This document shows positions 6,482-7,461 of a stretch of DNA of 7,461 bases, piece after piece (the first letter of the stretch is position 1; each line of letters starts with the position of its first letter). The position numbers were made by a program, and so were the translations under genes. This stretch comes from an uncultured Nostocoides sp. (GTDB taxonomy: Bacteria > Actinomycetota > Actinomycetes > Actinomycetales > Dermatophilaceae). Location of the stretch: positions 1 through 7,461 of the forward strand of contig CAKZIH010000278.1 in the NCBI GenBank assembly GCA_936931335.1, read 5' to 3'. The notes beneath the pieces were generated by a model. The model saw nothing but the letters and a program-made list of their open reading frames with translations. It was not told the origin of the DNA and searched no databases.

Positions 6482-6901
6482 GCTCCTGCTCCTTCATCTG
6501 CTGGTGGTGGTCGAAGAACGCCTGCGCCCCTTGCGGGGTGAAGTCCGCCGAGAGGCGCGAGCACCGAGCTCGTCGCTCGGCCCGTCGGGAGTCGTCACGC
6601 TTGTCCTGGACCTTCAGGGTCCAGACGTCCGCGCCCGTCTTCTTGTTCTTGCTCGTGACCAGGCGCATCCGCGGCACCCGGTCGCCGAACTCGTCGAGCT
6701 CGCCGTTCTGTTCCTCGAGCACGCCGCGCAGCCCCGCCTCGTCGACCGACCGCGGGTCGTTCAGGGCGGACTGCATCCGGTCGCCCATCAGTCGATCCAG
6801 CGAGTCGTCCGCGAATTCCTCGCGGCGCAGCTCCCAGTCCTTCGGCGGGTCGTCCTGACGTTCGACGACGGACAGCCCGTGCTCGGCGCCCCCGCGACCC
6901 G
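6087..6901 (-). CDS. C-terminal part of relaxase-like mobilization protein, 5' truncated
   Basis: The minus-strand frame is open from the break at about 6901 and reads AEHGLSVVERQDDPPKDWEL, then RMQSALNDPRSVDEAGLRGVLEEQNG, MRLVTSKNKKTGADVW and ADFTPQGAQAFFDHH. This resembles the region after the catalytic domain in actinobacterial relaxases, which I recognise only loosely. No HUH or tyrosine active-site motif is present because the 5' part is missing. GC-rich third positions support coding from about 6890 down to about 6485. Beyond the start of the next gene at 6481 this frame stays open to a TGA at 6087, but there the codon signal belongs to the other gene. The true C-terminus is therefore probably near 6480 and a nearby stop may have been lost. 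The call as a real truncated gene is firmer than the relaxase identity. Confidence 0.45.
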
Positions 6902-7461
6902 ACCCGGTCGGTGGCGCAGCTCGTCCTGCTGGACAACAGCTTTGCGACCCTGCCGCACGTGGTGGCCGAGGGCCGCCGGGTGATCGGCAACATCGAGCGC
7001 GTCTCCAACCTCTTCCTCACCAAGACCTTCTACTCCGCGCTGCTGGCCCTGCTCGTCGGCGTCATGCAGATGCCCTTCCCGTTCCAGCCGATCCACGTCA
7101 CCGGCTGGTTCACCATCGGGATCCCCGCGTTCATCCTGTCGCTCGCGCCCAACGACGAGCGGGCCCGGCCCGGCTTCGTCAAGAGGGTGGTCCGGCTGGC
7201 CATCCCGTCCGGCGTCGTCGTGGCGGGGGTGTGCTTCACGGTCTATCTCCTGCTGCACCCCGGGGCGGACGCCGACGGCCGGGCCGCCTCCCAGGCCTCC
7301 ACCGCGACCCTGGTCGCCCTGATCATCACCGCGCTGTGGGTGCTCGTCGTCGTGGCCCGGCCCTACCGCTGGTGGAAGGTCGCGCTGCTGGCCGCGTCCG
7401 CGCTCGCAGGGGTGGCTGTTCTTTCCCCTGATCACCCTCGAGGGCCTCAGCCTGCACGCCG
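6902..7461 (+). CDS. P-type cation ATPase, C-terminal fragment with a late frameshift
   Basis: The frame enters abruptly at about 6902 and reads VAQLVLLDNSFATLPHVVAE, GRRVIGNIERVSNLFLTKT, then FYSALLALLVGVMQMPFPFQ, TGWFTIGIPAFILSLAPN and RARPGFVKRVVRLAIPSG. These are the segment after the P-domain GDGxND motif and the following transmembrane helices of a P-type cation-transporting ATPase, closest in my memory to the actinobacterial CtpE-like group. There is no start codon; the phosphorylation (DKTG) and nucleotide-binding domains are absent. After a G run at 7409-7412 the family sequence continues one frame over (WLFFPLITLEGLSLHA), implying a one-base insertion or a sequencing error. The gene runs off the window. 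It is a chromosomal-type gene unrelated to the island cargo, placed next to a truncated minus-strand gene. Confidence 0.8.

Noticed and set aside
6813..6818. A GAATTC site as evidence about methylase target avoidance
   Set aside because: One site in about 7.5 kb of GC-rich DNA is near chance expectation and says nothing about specificity.
6788..7435. Minus-strand 215-aa frame opposite the ATPase
   Set aside because: Gly/Arg/Asp-rich shadow. The plus strand carries an unmistakable P-type ATPase sequence.

Overview
The window looks like the left part of an accessory island in a high-GC Actinomycetota chromosome. The evidence is the GC-rich third codon positions, a GTG start, a probable leaderless promoter, a tRNA without an encoded CCA, and the protein families present. 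It opens with the 3' two-thirds of a tRNA-Pro(GGG) gene (1-54), a classic integration site. A gene-free stretch with a perfect 14-bp terminator hairpin follows.

The cargo comes next. Positions 295-2573 hold a tightly coupled pair: an EcoRI-family adenine-specific DNA methyltransferase and, overlapping it by one base, a DUF262 protein with a C-terminal HNH nuclease domain. This is an M.EcoRI-like methylase with a nuclease of a quite different family where R.EcoRI would be expected. It is the most attractive candidate here for a non-canonical restriction-modification system. A second module follows: a three-Cys-motif partner protein (TcmP, 2619-3737) and, convergent with it after 10 bp, a Gp37/Gp68 (DUF5131) protein carrying the three-cysteine motif (3748-4497). 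TcmP has visibly lower GC3 than the RM-like pair, so the two modules probably have different origins.

Positions 4498-5560 hold a small divergent gene for a 73-aa protein, preceded by an 8-bp inverted repeat, and a GNAT-acetyltransferase-like gene on the minus strand. The latter is broken by at least two frameshifts but keeps a good promoter. Positions 5615-6901 carry, on the minus strand, a coiled-coil protein with membrane segments and, upstream of it, the 3' part of a gene resembling a plasmid/ICE relaxase. These suggest the island is or was mobilizable.

At about 6880-6906 the relaxase-like frame stops abruptly and the C-terminal part of a plus-strand P-type cation ATPase begins in mid-protein, at a tandem ACCCG. 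This is a deletion, a rearrangement or an assembly chimera. Several single-base frameshifts at short homopolymers (5293-5296, about 5202, 7409-7412) raise the possibility of residual sequencing error in the right half. The integrase and the right attachment site are not in the window.
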